DNA of 64,000 nucleotides from Gemmatimonadota bacterium (GCA_025358055.1 JANYKV010000066.1:1-64000); one strand, 5' to 3'. Counted from the stretch's first letter, positions 1 to 9,415 are shown. A program made the numbers and translations. Notes: generated by a model from the sequence alone, not told the origin.

Positions 1-882
1 CGAGGCGGCCAGGGCCAGCCAGATGGTCCAGTCCGGGAGCGGTGCGGTCGAAACGCGGGAAACGCGCCCGATGACGGCGCCGGTGAGCCGCTCACCCAAC
101 GCCACGCCAAACCCCATGCCGAGGAAGTCGATCGCGGCTCCACTCATTCGCGCGGTGCCGGCCGAGAGGTGTCCCATAGCCAATTCCCCGATGGCCGTGG
201 TGAGCATCATCCCTGGTACCAAAACAATGAGGCCCGAAAGCATGCTGAGCGAGGCGGAGAATCCTCCGATCCAGTGCCCGGCGGCCGCGGCGAGCGAGGC
301 GGCCAAAAACGCCGCAACTGGGATGAAGACTCGGGCTAGGCTGGGTCGGCGGGCGGTCAGGAGGGCCAGTCCGCCGATCGCGATTCCGATCGCCGCCGCG
401 ACCAGGATTTCGCCGATACCGCCGCCCAAAAAGCGACAGGCCGCGCCCGATGCCAGGGCAAACGCAACCGTCTTGAGGGTGCGTCCCGTGGCGGGTGGTG
501 CGTTGTCGATGGCTTGGATCTCGGACAGGCCAAGGGCCGCATCATCGAGTCCTCGGAGGACGCGCGTGGCCACTTCTTCCAAACGCGCGAGGCGTCCAAG
601 ATCAGTCTTTCCCGGTTCGACTCGAAGGAGATAGGTCCGCTGCACTTCCACGGGGCCAAAGGCCGCGAAGATCGACGTCGGTGTGACGAACACCTGGGCG
701 ACCTGATCCAGGCGCTCGGCCGCCAAGGACATCACTTCCTCGGTGCGGTACGTGGCGGTTCCATAGCCATGAAGTGACCGGCCCAAGGCTAGAATGAAGG
801 CCACTCGCGGGTCAGCAGCCGCCACCGGCAATTCCCCGGACTTGCCTGTTGCGTGTTCTCGCTGCAATATCTGGCTGCCCAT
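1..882 (-). CDS. ThrE-like threonine/serine exporter family protein (DUF1212), truncated by window edge
   Basis: The frame is open from an ATG at 882 to the window edge (294 codons), so the C-terminus is missing. The N-terminal half has the features of the ThrE/DUF1212 family: a cytosolic start containing LGRSLHGYGTATYRTEEVM, the stretch VTPTSIFAAF, then hydrophobic segments separated by short loops, including SGLIVLVPGMMLTTAI. In the family this membrane protein exports threonine or serine. The family usually has 9-10 membrane segments, about half of which lie inside the window. The gene diverges from the membrane-protein gene starting at 950, 67 bp away. The family call is good; the substrate is inferred from the family only. 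Confidence 0.82.
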   Translation of the reverse strand, partial: MGSQILQREHATGKSGELPVAAADPRVAFILALGRSLHGYGTATYRTEEVMSLAAERLDQVAQVFVTPTSIFAAFGPVEVQRTYLLRVEPGKTDLGRLARLEEVATRVLRGLDDAALGLSEIQAIDNAPPATGRTLKTVAFALASGAACRFLGGGIGEILVAAAIGIAIGGLALLTARRPSLARVFIPVAAFLAASLAAAAGHWIGGFSASLSMLSGLIVLVPGMMLTTAIGELAMGHLSAGTARMSGAAIDFLGMGFGVALGERLTGAVIGRVSRVSTAPLPDWTIWLALAAS

Positions 883-949
883 TTCACCAATTTAGCCGCG
901 ATCCTCACGGCTCGCTGTGGCTCCGCCCGCTCCTCTTTCGGAGGCCCCT

Positions 950-1510
950 ATGGTTTCACTCTCTGCCCTTTGGTTGCCCATCCTAGTGGCCACTGTGTTG
1001 GCCTTCCTTGCCGGCGCCGTGCTCTATATGCTGACGCCAGTCCATAAAGGGGAGTGGTCGAAGCTTCCGAACGAAGACGCGCTTCTGGAGCAGATTCGCA
1101 AAGCCGCGGTCCCCCCCGGGCTCTACCTCTTTCCCTGTCCGACTGACCTGAAGGACATGAACAGTCCGGCCATGCTGCAAAAGATGGAAGCCGGCCCGAT
1201 CGGGAATTTGATCATTCGTACACCGGGCAAACCGAATATGGGTCCAATGCTGGCTGGCATGGCCATGTATCACCTGATCGTCTCCTTTTTTGTGGCGTAT
1301 ATCGCAACGCGCACGCTTCCGGCGGGGACCAGCTATCTGAGGGTTTTCCAAGTGGTTGGAACGACCGGCATTCTGGCCTATGCGGCCGGCGGGTTTCCCT
1401 TCGCGAATTGGTATCTCCGGTCGTGGGATTTTCTTGGGCGACACATGGTGGATGGCGTAGTGTGGGGCTTGCTTACGGCTGGCGCGTTTGCGTGGCTGTG
1501 GCCACGATAG
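950..1510 (+). CDS. Conserved hypothetical membrane protein
   Basis: 186 aa. I chose the ATG at 950 because a GGAGG lies at 940-944 with 5 nt spacing; a longer reading from 917 has no such site. The N-terminus is a strong hydrophobic helix (about residues 6-27). A soluble stretch follows with PPGLYLFPCPTD and MGPMLAGMAMYH, then about three more hydrophobic segments to the C-terminus (residues about 105-185). I recognise no catalytic motif. Integral membrane location is clear; the function is unknown. It lies 92 bp upstream of the M48 protease gene, on the same strand. Confidence 0.75.
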   Translation: MVSLSALWLPILVATVLAFLAGAVLYMLTPVHKGEWSKLPNEDALLEQIRKAAVPPGLYLFPCPTDLKDMNSPAMLQKMEAGPIGNLIIRTPGKPNMGPMLAGMAMYHLIVSFFVAYIATRTLPAGTSYLRVFQVVGTTGILAYAAGGFPFANWYLRSWDFLGRHMVDGVVWGLLTAGAFAWLWPR

Positions 1511-1602
1511 GGGCGATGCGACGCTGGAAGGATCCATTCTGGAGTACCGCAGCTGAGCTTCCTGAACGACACCGTGATGACCAGTCAGGGGAATCGGAGA
1601 TC

Positions 1603-3072
1603 ATGACAGACCAATTCGGTGGTGCACGCTCACTCAAGGGTCCAAGGCCGCTCGAGATCTTGGCGTTCTTCGGACTTGCGCTCGGGGGTAGTGCCGCCTG
1701 CGCGGTCAATCCCGCCACCGGCGCTCGGCAGCTCTCGCTGGTCTCCGAGTCGCAAGAGATCGAAATGGGGCAGCAATCGGCCGCCGAGGTCCGCAGCTCA
1801 ATCGGGTTGTACCCGGACTCATCGGCACAAGCGTACGTCTCCACGATCGGCCGGAAGATTGCCGCGACGACCGAGCGCCCGAACCTGCCTTGGTCATTCC
1901 AGATCGTGGAAGACCCCGCGGTGAACGCGTTTGCCCTACCCGGTGGGTTTGTCTTCGTCACGCGCGGGATACTCACCCATCTCAATTCCGAAGCGGAATT
2001 GGCGACGGTGATCGGGCACGAGATTGGCCACGTCACAGCTCGTCATTCCGTCCAGCAGATCAGCCGGGCTGAAATTGCCCAACTCGGGATTGGGATCGGG
2101 AGTGTGGTGTCTTCGGATGTCGCGCGGTACAGCGATGTGCTCAGTGGCGGGCTCAACATTTTGATGCTCAAATACAGCCGCGACGCGGAAAACCAGGCGG
2201 ATCAGTTGGGCTTTCGCTATGGGCTCGCCAACAACTACGACGTGCGCGCGATGGGTAACCTATTCCAAACGCTGCAGCGAGTCACGGCGGCGTCCGGGGG
2301 AGGACGAGTCCCACAGTGGCTGGCGACCCACCCGGATCCCGAGAATCGCTATGCGAATACGGAAGCACGAGTGAAGGCGGTCACCAACAAAGATTGGAAC
2401 AGCACGATACTCAATCGGGATGGCTATCTGCGGCACACGGAGTCGATGGTCTACGGGGACAATCCTCGGCAAGGGTATTTCGAAGGAAATGTGTTTGTCC
2501 ATCCCGATCTACGGTTTCGCCTCGACTTCCCGCTCGGATGGAAAACCCAAAACCAAGCGCAAGCCGTGGTGGCGATAAGTCCGAGTCAGGACGCGATCAT
2601 CGAGCTCTCCCAGGAAGGGCAAGACAATCCACAGCTAGCGCTGCAACAGTTCACCCAGAAGCAGTCCTTGCAAACCGGAGCGATGGCGAATTCCGCGATC
2701 AATGGCATGGCGGCGTCGGAGGCGGATTTCCAAGGGCAGAGCCAAAATGGACCGATCCGCGGGCGGGTCGTGTTCCTCTCGTACGGCGGCGCGACCTATC
2801 GCCTCCTCGCCTACGCCGGGGGTCAACAGTTTCCCGGGTACGAGCCGGCCATGCATCAGGCACAGGGTTCCTTTGCCCGGCTCACCGATCCGGCGGCCCT
2901 GAACAAGCAACCCAATCGGGTGCATCTCGTGCGGCTGTCGCGGGATATGAGCCTGGAAGAATTCTACCGGACGTATCCCTCGGTGGTACCGATCGAACAA
3001 ATTGGGATCATCAATGCGGTGCAACCTGGTGGGCTACTCAAGGCGGGTGCCTGGATCAAGCGAGTACAATGA
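1603..3072 (+). CDS. M48 family zinc metalloprotease, probable lipoprotein
   Basis: 489 aa from ATG 1603 (purine-rich GGAGA just upstream). A longer in-frame extension to 1408 overlaps the previous gene and is not protease-like. The N-terminus has a hydrophobic segment ending in GGSAAC, so Cys33 could be lipidated, although the lipobox lacks Leu at -3. The M48 core has HEIGH at 139-143, with Glu196 in SRDAENQAD as third zinc ligand. The C-terminal 250 residues hold a WxxTHPDPxxR stretch and a beta-rich tail, as in periplasmic BepA/YfgC-like M48 proteins lacking TPRs. Likely role: periplasmic quality control of envelope proteins. Class is certain; substrate unknown. Confidence 0.92.
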   Translation: MTDQFGGARSLKGPRPLEILAFFGLALGGSAACAVNPATGARQLSLVSESQEIEMGQQSAAEVRSSIGLYPDSSAQAYVSTIGRKIAATTERPNLPWSFQIVEDPAVNAFALPGGFVFVTRGILTHLNSEAELATVIGHEIGHVTARHSVQQISRAEIAQLGIGIGSVVSSDVARYSDVLSGGLNILMLKYSRDAENQADQLGFRYGLANNYDVRAMGNLFQTLQRVTAASGGGRVPQWLATHPDPENRYANTEARVKAVTNKDWNSTILNRDGYLRHTESMVYGDNPRQGYFEGNVFVHPDLRFRLDFPLGWKTQNQAQAVVAISPSQDAIIELSQEGQDNPQLALQQFTQKQSLQTGAMANSAINGMAASEADFQGQSQNGPIRGRVVFLSYGGATYRLLAYAGGQQFPGYEPAMHQAQGSFARLTDPAALNKQPNRVHLVRLSRDMSLEEFYRTYPSVVPIEQIGIINAVQPGGLLKAGAWIKRVQ

Positions 3073-3114
3073 GCGGTTGATCGGTTCACCCACCTCTGGC
3101 GTGAAGGAGGCTTC

Positions 3115-4014
3115 GTGCGCGTCACTGTCACCCTCGCCCTTACCGTGTTGGGTCTGATCGAGATGCATTCGCTCACCGCTCAGGACCGCCGGGCTTCCTT
3201 AGAGAATATCAGGTTTGAGGCCCAGCAGAGCGAGGGGGGGCTCGATCACGTCATTTACGTGACGAACCTTTCCTCTGATGCCATCATCGTGACCGGTCTG
3301 CGCCTCTATGAATGTGAAAACGTGCAGGGTGCGTGTTCGACGCATCGGCTCGATATTCGGGTGGGTCCCGGGAGCCATCAGCTCATTTACCGGGTTCGGC
3401 CTCGCTTTTCGGACCGCGGTTTTGGCTACCGGTACTCGCCCAGTTGGAAGCCTGAAACGGCGCGACCCCTGGAGCCGGTGGACACGATCGCCATCCCGCT
3501 CGGCCGGGTGGACAGTGTCAAGGACGCAGGGGTTCGCGCGACGTTGCGCGAGGCCGTGGAGGAGGACAAGAAGAACCCGATTGTCTCGAGGCCCCCAGCC
3601 CGCGCTGTGACTCCACCCGCAACGCCCGCACCCCCGAGCGTCCCCGAGTCAAAATCTCCAGCCGTTGAGCCCATTCCCCCAACGCGAGCCGCCGCCCCCC
3701 GCGAGGAGGTCGCGAGCACCGAGGTGGATACGGTCATGGTCACACCCTATACGCTCCAACTGCGTGTCGGGCAGGACCTCGCTGTTGGCTCCGCTTTCGC
3801 CGTGATGGCGAAAAATCGACAGGGTCAATCCATTCCCAATCTTCGAATTAGCGTGGCGGTCGAAACGGGCATGGAGTTCATGAAGGTGAACCAAGGGGTG
3901 CTCACCGGGCTCAAACCGGGCCTCGGTGTCATTCTTTTCCGAGTCCGCTCGAACGCCGGCCAACCGGGCGAATCGAAGGGAGCGTCGCGCGTGCTGGTTC
4001 GGGTGATCCCGTGA
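3115..4014 (+). CDS. Secreted hypothetical protein with C-terminal Ig-like (BIG-type) domain
   Basis: 299 aa from GTG 3115, set by AAGGAGG at 3104-3110 with 4 nt spacing. Residues 1-23 form a signal peptide ending near LTAQ. Residues about 25-140 form a beta-rich domain with two conserved-looking cysteines (YECENVQGACST). A proline/alanine-rich linker spans about 160-200. The last 90 residues (VDTVMVTPYTLQLRVGQ onward) read like a bacterial Ig-like fold. It follows the M48 gene by 42 bp and may be co-transcribed. No enzyme motif is visible. It is probably a periplasmic or surface protein; the specific role is unknown. Confidence 0.7.
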   Translation: MRVTVTLALTVLGLIEMHSLTAQDRRASLENIRFEAQQSEGGLDHVIYVTNLSSDAIIVTGLRLYECENVQGACSTHRLDIRVGPGSHQLIYRVRPRFSDRGFGYRYSPSWKPETARPLEPVDTIAIPLGRVDSVKDAGVRATLREAVEEDKKNPIVSRPPARAVTPPATPAPPSVPESKSPAVEPIPPTRAAAPREEVASTEVDTVMVTPYTLQLRVGQDLAVGSAFAVMAKNRQGQSIPNLRISVAVETGMEFMKVNQGVLTGLKPGLGVILFRVRSNAGQPGESKGASRVLVRVIP

Positions 4015-4035
4015 TGGACTCGTCTGGGCCCTCTG

Positions 4036-5337
4036 CTACATCCGCTTTGTCTTTCGTCGCATGAAGTCCATCAGGATGAACTGCCCGAGGGTCATGGTGT
4101 TCGTGAAATAGGCCTTGCCCCGGCAAATCTCAGCCACCTTCATCACGAACTCGACCAAGCTCCTATCCCGTGCGAGCATGAATGTGTTGATCATGATCCC
4201 GGATCGTTGGCAGTGCGACACTTCCCGAAACGTTGCCTGCAGGATTTCGGGATCGAGTCCCATGGAGTTGAAGTAGATCTTCCCGTTCGGCATCGTGAGC
4301 GCCGATGGTTTCCCGTCCGTGATCATGATGACCTGTTTCATGTCTTTCTTTTGGCCCTGCAGAATTCTTCGCGCGAGCTTGAGTCCCTCTGCGGTATTGG
4401 TGTGATAGGGCCCGACTTGTGCGGCGGCGAGCGCGCTCAGCGGAATCTCCTCAGCCGAGTCGTGGAACAACACCACCTTGAGGGTGTCGCCAGGGAACTG
4501 GGTGCGAATCAGGTGAGTCAGGGCGAGGGCGACCTTCTTCGCCGGCGTGAACCGATCCTCTCCATACAGAATCATCGAATGGGAGCAGTCGAGCATGAGG
4601 ACGGTCGCCGAGGACGACCGATACTCGGCTTGATGGACCATCAGGTCGCCGTATTCCAGCTGCAGTGGTACACCGATCCCCTCGCGCGCGATCGCGTTGC
4701 TCAAGGTCGCGGGCACATCGAGGTTGAGCACGTCTCCGAACTCGTAGTGGCGGCTCGATGACTCGGCCTCGACGCCAGTCGCGAGGTAGGGGGTCTCGTG
4801 CGCACCAAAATTTGATTTGCCGATGCTGCCGAGAAGGTTCTTGAGGGTGTTGTAGCCCAAGAAGTCGATGCCTTTATCCGTCAGGTTGAACTGCACTTGT
4901 TGAGCGGCCGACGCGGCCTGGCCGCCCGGGCCGAACATGGATTGGTGGCCCTCCGGCATCTGAGGAACTTGACTCACATTCAGGAGCCCTTCGTCGATCA
5001 AGCGCTGCACGATTTGGTCGAGCAGTTGTGCGATCTCCTGCTCCACCCGGGCATCGCGACCTTCGTCACCAGTCGAGTCTCCGCGGAGGAATTTGAGCAT
5101 ATCCGGGGTAAGTTGCCCCGAATTCATGAGCGCCTCGAGGATCGCTTGTTTGAGGGACTCGAGCGAACGATTGCCGTCCTGGAGGTCGCCCGCGTCCTCG
5201 CCCCAGTACGGGAACGGACTGCCTCCACCGGCAAAGCCCGACTGCAGCAGGAAGTCCCCCAATTGGTCGAGCAACGCCTGGAGGTTGACCGCATCGGCGA
5301 GGCCCGGGACGTATTTGGAGTACGTGGTGAAGCGCAT
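4036..5337 (-). CDS. VWA-domain protein (CoxE/MoxR-partner type)
   Basis: 433 aa from ATG 5337; the reading can extend to GTG 5460, but related proteins start near [12 protein letters not shown]. The first 200 residues are alpha-helical with a helix-rich [14 protein letters not shown] opening. The C-terminal half is a von Willebrand A domain with an intact MIDAS: DCSHS at 250-254, Thr at 313/315 and ITDGKPS with Asp341. VWA proteins of this sort work with MoxR/ChlI-type AAA+ ATPases as metal-insertion or protein-remodelling pairs. A matching ATPase is at 7506-8951 on the same strand, separated by two plus-strand genes. The pairing is inferred from context; the client is unknown. Confidence 0.88.
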   Translation of the reverse strand: MRFTTYSKYVPGLADAVNLQALLDQLGDFLLQSGFAGGGSPFPYWGEDAGDLQDGNRSLESLKQAILEALMNSGQLTPDMLKFLRGDSTGDEGRDARVEQEIAQLLDQIVQRLIDEGLLNVSQVPQMPEGHQSMFGPGGQAASAAQQVQFNLTDKGIDFLGYNTLKNLLGSIGKSNFGAHETPYLATGVEAESSSRHYEFGDVLNLDVPATLSNAIAREGIGVPLQLEYGDLMVHQAEYRSSSATVLMLDCSHSMILYGEDRFTPAKKVALALTHLIRTQFPGDTLKVVLFHDSAEEIPLSALAAAQVGPYHTNTAEGLKLARRILQGQKKDMKQVIMITDGKPSALTMPNGKIYFNSMGLDPEILQATFREVSHCQRSGIMINTFMLARDRSLVEFVMKVAEICRGKAYFTNTMTLGQFILMDFMRRKTKRM

Positions 5338-5510
5338 GGGCGCGAGGCCGGGAACCGGAAAAGGGAAAAGAACTCGAATGTGGAGCTTAGGCTCCGGATT
5401 CCACCGCATCGTTCCTGTCGCCGGGAGTGCCAGGAACTGAACTATTCCAACAATACTCACGCGGGCGCAGACGAGCTAGCGCGGTTCCTCCCCGATCCCT
5501 AGTTTCTCTT

Positions 5511-5550
5511 TCCCATTTTCCCTTTCCCTGTTCCCTGTTCCCTGTTCCCA
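5511..5550. repeat. Polypyrimidine tract with TTCCCTG heptamer repeats
   Basis: Three exact TTCCCTG units lie at 5524-5530, 5531-5537 and 5538-5544, followed by a degenerate TTCCCAC. Imperfect TTTCCC units precede them. The tract sits between the divergent VWA and MFS genes, close to the MFS start, so copy-number change could alter expression; that is speculation. Confidence 0.7.
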
Positions 5551-5563
5551 CTAACATCCGTTC

Positions 5564-6829
5564 GTGACGACGGCCGACCTCTCCCCGGTTTTGACGCCCA
5601 ACTCCCGGGTTCCTGATCCCGCCTCCTTTGGCGCCCTTCGGCACCGAAACTTCCGACTCTTCATCATCGGCCAATTCATCTCGCTCTGCGGCACCTGGGT
5701 TCAGGTGGTGGCACAAGGGTGGCTGGCCTACCAATTGACCAAATCGCCCTTCTGGTTGGGTGTGGTGAGCGCGCTCGGAAGCGCGCCCGTGTTGATCTTC
5801 ACCTTGTGGGGTGGTGTCCTAGCCGACGGCGCCAACAAACGCCTTGTGATCCTGTGGTTGCAGGCGGGCATGTTGGTCGAGGCCCTGCTGATGGGTGTCC
5901 TCACCGTGTCCGGACACATCAACATCTATTGGATCGGGGGGCTGGCGCTCTTCAGCGGACTGCTTTCGGCCTTCGAGATTCCGATGCGGCAGGCGTTTTT
6001 CGTGGAGCTCGTCGGCCGAGAGGATCTGATGAATGCCATCGCGCTCAATTCAAGCGCGTTCAACGTGAGCCGAGTTCTAGGCCCAGCCATGGCCGGGGCG
6101 GCGATGTCGGCGTTTGGCGCTGGACCGTGTTTTCTCCTGAATGCCGTGAGCTTCCTGGCGGTAATCATCGGCCTCATCCAGATCCGGTTGCCGGCCCATG
6201 TCATCGCCGCCCACGGCCGGCCCCGGGCCACGATTCGCGATGGACTTCGATATGTGTTCGGCTCGCCCTGGGCGCGGTCATTGGTGGTCCTCTCGGCAGT
6301 ATTCACCATTTTCGGCTCCTCGTTCATCGCGATGCTTCCAGCCTACGCTACGAACGTCCTCCATACCGGGGAGGCGGGCTTCGGCGGACTCAACTCGGCG
6401 TTCGGCTTGGGGGCCGCGTTGAGCGCAATCTCGGTGGCGGCCTGGGGACATCGCTGGCCGCGGGGTCGCGTAGCGCTGTACGGTGGAGTCGTGCTGGGCG
6501 GTACTCTCATCACCCTCGGGCTCTCCCAGGTGTATTGGTTGTCATTTGGACTCATGGTACTAGCCGGCCTGGCGATCGCACTCAACGCCATCATGACGAA
6601 TTCGACATTGCAACTCGAAGCTCCCGACCATCTCCGGGGCCAGGTGGTCGGATTCTATTCATTCATTGTCATTGGGCTGATGCCGTTTGGCTCGCTCCAA
6701 GCGGGGTGGGTCTCGCAGCACCTAGGCGTGCCGCGCTCGCTTACGATTGGAGGAGCGGCGTGTCTTCTGATGGCTGTTTGGACGACCTATGTCCGGTTGC
6801 TACGGGGAAAGAATGTGGTTGTGGAATGA
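5564..6829 (+). CDS. MFS transporter, EntS/MFS_3-like
   Basis: 421 aa from GTG 5564; no strong ribosome site is visible, but the family opening (FGALRHRNFRLFIIGQFISLCGTWVQ) begins about 22 residues in. About 12 hydrophobic segments are present. A motif-A-like loop (GVLADGANKRLVILW) follows helix 2, and ALNSSAFNVSRVLGPAMAG is typical of the drug/siderophore efflux branch of MFS. Probably an inner-membrane proton-driven exporter; the substrate cannot be read from sequence. It is followed after 42 bp by the cytidylate-kinase-like gene, with which it may share a transcript. Confidence 0.9.
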   Translation: MTTADLSPVLTPNSRVPDPASFGALRHRNFRLFIIGQFISLCGTWVQVVAQGWLAYQLTKSPFWLGVVSALGSAPVLIFTLWGGVLADGANKRLVILWLQAGMLVEALLMGVLTVSGHINIYWIGGLALFSGLLSAFEIPMRQAFFVELVGREDLMNAIALNSSAFNVSRVLGPAMAGAAMSAFGAGPCFLLNAVSFLAVIIGLIQIRLPAHVIAAHGRPRATIRDGLRYVFGSPWARSLVVLSAVFTIFGSSFIAMLPAYATNVLHTGEAGFGGLNSAFGLGAALSAISVAAWGHRWPRGRVALYGGVVLGGTLITLGLSQVYWLSFGLMVLAGLAIALNAIMTNSTLQLEAPDHLRGQVVGFYSFIVIGLMPFGSLQAGWVSQHLGVPRSLTIGGAACLLMAVWTTYVRLLRGKNVVVE

Positions 6830-6871
6830 TGCCGCCGTGGAGCCGCCGTACCCGGTCCGGGGGGCGATGAC

Positions 6872-7558
6872 GTGCTGATCACGATTTCCCGACAATACGG
6901 GGCCGGCGGATCCCGTGTCGCCGAACGGGTGGCCCAGGAGCTCGGCTGGAGTGTGGTTGACAACGAATTGATCGACCGGGTTGCAGTCCGGGCCGGATTC
7001 TCGAGAGAAACGGTCGCGGCCCATGATGAGCGCGCGCCCAGCTTTGTGGAGCGTTTAGCCCGCACTCTTGCGAACGATGTGCCGGAACCGACCGTCCCGC
7101 GGGAACGCGCGGTCCCGGTCCCGGAGCTGGAAGAGCGCACATTGGTTCGGATGACCGAACTAGTTGTGAAAGAGGTCGCGGCGGAAGGACGCGTCGTGCT
7201 GGTGGGGCGGGCCGCCCCCGCGGTAATCGGCTCCAAGTACGACGCGCTCCACATCAAACTGGTGGCGTCCAAGGCGTACCGCCTCAGTGTCGCGACCGCC
7301 CGCTTGGGGGTATCAGCGAAAGAGGCTGAGGCGATCCTTCACTCGACGGATCAAAACCGCGCTCGCTTTCACCGTCAATACTATGGGCGCGACTGGGACG
7401 ATCCGATCAACTACCACCTCGTCCTCAACACCGGGCTCTTGGGACTCGACGAGGTCGTGGAGGTGATCGTGGAACGCTCGCGCGTCCGATGGAAGGGTAC
7501 GTCGCTCAGCCGGCCCGACGCCCCGCCCGGGTATAGCCCAACTCCTCATTCCGGCTGA
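6872..7558 (+). CDS. Cytidylate kinase-like family protein (Cytidylate_kin2)
   Basis: 228 aa from GTG 6872 (GGGG-rich stretch upstream). The N-terminus ITISRQYGAGGSRVAERVA is the P-loop of the cytidylate-kinase-like family (PF13189), and VVDNELIDRVA follows as in that family. A later basic segment (RARFHRQYYGRDWDDPINYHLVLNT) matches the lid/substrate region. Family members are P-loop nucleotide kinases; few have a known substrate, so CMP phosphorylation should not be assumed. The 3' end overlaps the convergent AAA+ gene by 53 bp. Confidence 0.85.
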   Translation: MLITISRQYGAGGSRVAERVAQELGWSVVDNELIDRVAVRAGFSRETVAAHDERAPSFVERLARTLANDVPEPTVPRERAVPVPELEERTLVRMTELVVKEVAAEGRVVLVGRAAPAVIGSKYDALHIKLVASKAYRLSVATARLGVSAKEAEAILHSTDQNRARFHRQYYGRDWDDPINYHLVLNTGLLGLDEVVEVIVERSRVRWKGTSLSRPDAPPGYSPTPHSG

Positions 7559-8951
7559 TCCGCTTTTGCGCCACTAGCCCTTCCAGGACCAGCTCGCATG
7601 CGGCCACCGCCACGGGCGGCTCATCGATCGATGCTAAGCCGGTCGTCTGCAACAGTTCGGTCATCCCAGGCACGACGCGGAATCCTTTGAGGCTCGTAGT
7701 CGATCGCTCGTCAGTACTGATCTTGAGTGCTCCGCCTTGATCGAACCACGCGACGATTTGTTCGATGGATTCCGAATCGCCGTCTCCGGCGTGCCGGAGG
7801 AAGGTTTTGCCAGCGGCCTTCTTGATGAGTTCTTTCGCTATGGCCTCCGCGCCTTGCAGCTCACCTTCGTATTCGAGCTCGAGCTTGCCCGTGATGGAAG
7901 GAAGCGCGGCATAGATATCGCTGATCCGGGGAACGACCTGATCCTCCTTGGTGGCCCAACAGCGTTGCTCCGCGTTCGAGACGGCATTCTCCAAGACGCT
8001 GATCGGGAGGCGCTGACTCACGCCGGAGCGCCGATCCACCCGCTTATCAGTCCGTGCCTCGGAAGCAATGCGCTCCACTACTTCAAGAATGAAGCGAGGC
8101 ACCGCCACTCGCCCCGAGCCTTCCGCTCGGTCGATCCACGCTTCTTGCCCTGTGATCTCCATGCCGAGCTCGATCGTGCGCGGGTAGTGCGTGGTGATCT
8201 CGGAGCCGATGCGATCCTTGAGTGGTGTAATGATCTTGCCGCGGGCCGTATAGTCCTCCGGATTCGCCGTGAACGTGAGCAGCACGTCGAGGGGCAAGCG
8301 GACCGGATAGCCCTTAATCTGGACATCGCCTTCCTGCATGATGTTGAACAGGCCCACCTGGATCTTACCGCTCAAATCGGGTAGTTCATTGATTGCGAAA
8401 ATGCCCCGGTTGGCCCGAGGGAGGAGACCGAAGTGCATGGTGAGTTCGTCGCTCAGGAGGTGTCCGCCCCGCGCCGCTTTGATTGGATCGAGATCTCCGA
8501 TAATGTCCGCGATCGTGACGTCCGGAGTCGCCAACTTCTCGACGTACCGGGCCGATTGCGGGAGCCAGGCAATCGGGGTCTTGTCCCCGAACTCTAAGAT
8601 CGTGTCCCGTCCGTATTTGGAGATTGGAGCGAACGGGTCGTCGTTGACCTCACTCCCCGCCAGGATCGGAATATGGGGGTCGAGGAACCCAACGAGAGCC
8701 CGGAGCAGTCGGCTTTTGGCTTGCCCTCGAAGGCCCAACAAAATGAAATCGTGTCGCGCGAGCAAGGCGTTCACGATCTGGGGGACAACGGTGTCCTCGT
8801 ATCCGTGGATTCCGGGGAAGAGAGTCTCGCCGAGTTCGAGCCGTCTGCGGAGGTTGGTCCGGATTTCGTCCCGAACCGACCGCCCCAGCAGAGGGGGGGT
8901 GGCCCAAGCCGAGGTTTTGAGCTCTCCTAAGGTGCCCGGAACACTGCTCAT
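7506..8951 (-). CDS. MoxR/ChlI-like AAA+ ATPase (Mg-chelatase-type), partner of VWA protein
   Basis: 481 aa from ATG 8951 (AAGGGG upstream); a 49-residue in-frame extension to 9098 is low-complexity and probably not translated. The P-loop GLRGQAKSR (73-81) lacks the usual Gly before Lys, and the Walker B segment reads IFAINE (184-189) with Asn replacing Asp. The variant P-loop, GLRGQAKxR, recurs in this ChlI-like subfamily, so it is probably functional. Sensor-1 Asn is in TFTANPED (about 230). The protein is expected to remodel a client together with the VWA protein at 4036-5337. Chelatase activity is not implied. Confidence 0.88.
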   Translation of the reverse strand: MSSVPGTLGELKTSAWATPPLLGRSVRDEIRTNLRRRLELGETLFPGIHGYEDTVVPQIVNALLARHDFILLGLRGQAKSRLLRALVGFLDPHIPILAGSEVNDDPFAPISKYGRDTILEFGDKTPIAWLPQSARYVEKLATPDVTIADIIGDLDPIKAARGGHLLSDELTMHFGLLPRANRGIFAINELPDLSGKIQVGLFNIMQEGDVQIKGYPVRLPLDVLLTFTANPEDYTARGKIITPLKDRIGSEITTHYPRTIELGMEITGQEAWIDRAEGSGRVAVPRFILEVVERIASEARTDKRVDRRSGVSQRLPISVLENAVSNAEQRCWATKEDQVVPRISDIYAALPSITGKLELEYEGELQGAEAIAKELIKKAAGKTFLRHAGDGDSESIEQIVAWFDQGGALKISTDERSTTSLKGFRVVPGMTELLQTTGLASIDEPPVAVAACELVLEGLVAQKRISRNEELGYTRAGRRAG

Positions 8952-9110
8952 TGCCGCCCCTTGAGTTCTGTGGTCCCACGTTCGAGTGAGGAACATAGTG
9001 GGCTCGCCGGCACCGGAGTCAGCGCAACGGGTTTTCTTCGGTTCCGGGACGGCCGAATCGCGGCCTGGGCCAGCGGAGGACATCTTCCGATGCCTCAAGA
9101 ACTTGGGTTC

Positions 9111-9138
9111 TTGACAAACGCCGTAGAAATCTTATTTT
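9111..9138 (+). promoter_or_regulatory. Sigma-70-type promoter for the small lipoprotein gene
   Basis: A perfect -35 TTGACA at 9111-9116 is followed after 16 nt by TATTTT (9133-9138). The next gene starts at 9221, leaving a leader of about 75 nt. Confidence 0.6.
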
Positions 9139-9220
9139 GACCGGCTGAGCAACCGGCGACAGTGACGGCTCGGTTCGTCTCCCCACCACTCTTTGTACCC
9201 TAGACTACGAAGGAGCACCG

Positions 9221-9415
9221 ATGTCGAAGTTCATGATGGTTGCCGCGCTGTTGACCTTGGCCGCCTGCGAAGGTAAGAAGCCGGAAACGCCCGCGGTTGA
9301 TTCGGCTGCCGCCGCCCCCGCCGCGAAGGCACCCGCCGACACGATGAAGCACGACAGCACGATGGCCGGTGATAGCGCAAAGAAAATGGCCGGGGACACT
9401 ACCAAGAAGATGTAA
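9221..9415 (+). CDS. Small Ala/Lys/Thr-rich lipoprotein
   Basis: 64 aa. The ATG at 9221 has AGGAG a few bases upstream. The N-terminus is a short signal peptide ending in the lipobox LAAC (Cys16). The mature part is low-complexity: AAAAPAAKAPADTM followed by three MK/MAGDS-type repeats rich in Asp, Ser, Thr and Lys. Such short lipoproteins are common in diderms and usually uncharacterised. Its own promoter (9111-9138) and terminator (9438-9474) make it a single-gene, probably well expressed unit. Function unknown. Confidence 0.8.
   Translation: MSKFMMVAALLTLAACEGKKPETPAVDSAAAAPAAKAPADTMKHDSTMAGDSAKKMAGDTTKKM

Noticed and set aside
23-634. 203-aa plus-strand open frame at the left edge
   Set aside because: The minus strand encodes a clear ThrE-like membrane protein over the same bases.
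1408-1602. N-terminal extension of the M48 protease
   Set aside because: It overlaps the preceding gene in another frame, is not protease-like, and a ribosome site plus signal-like start is found at 1603.
8952-9098. 49-residue N-terminal extension of the AAA+ ATPase
   Set aside because: Low-complexity, unlike the family, while ATG 8951 has AAGGGG upstream.
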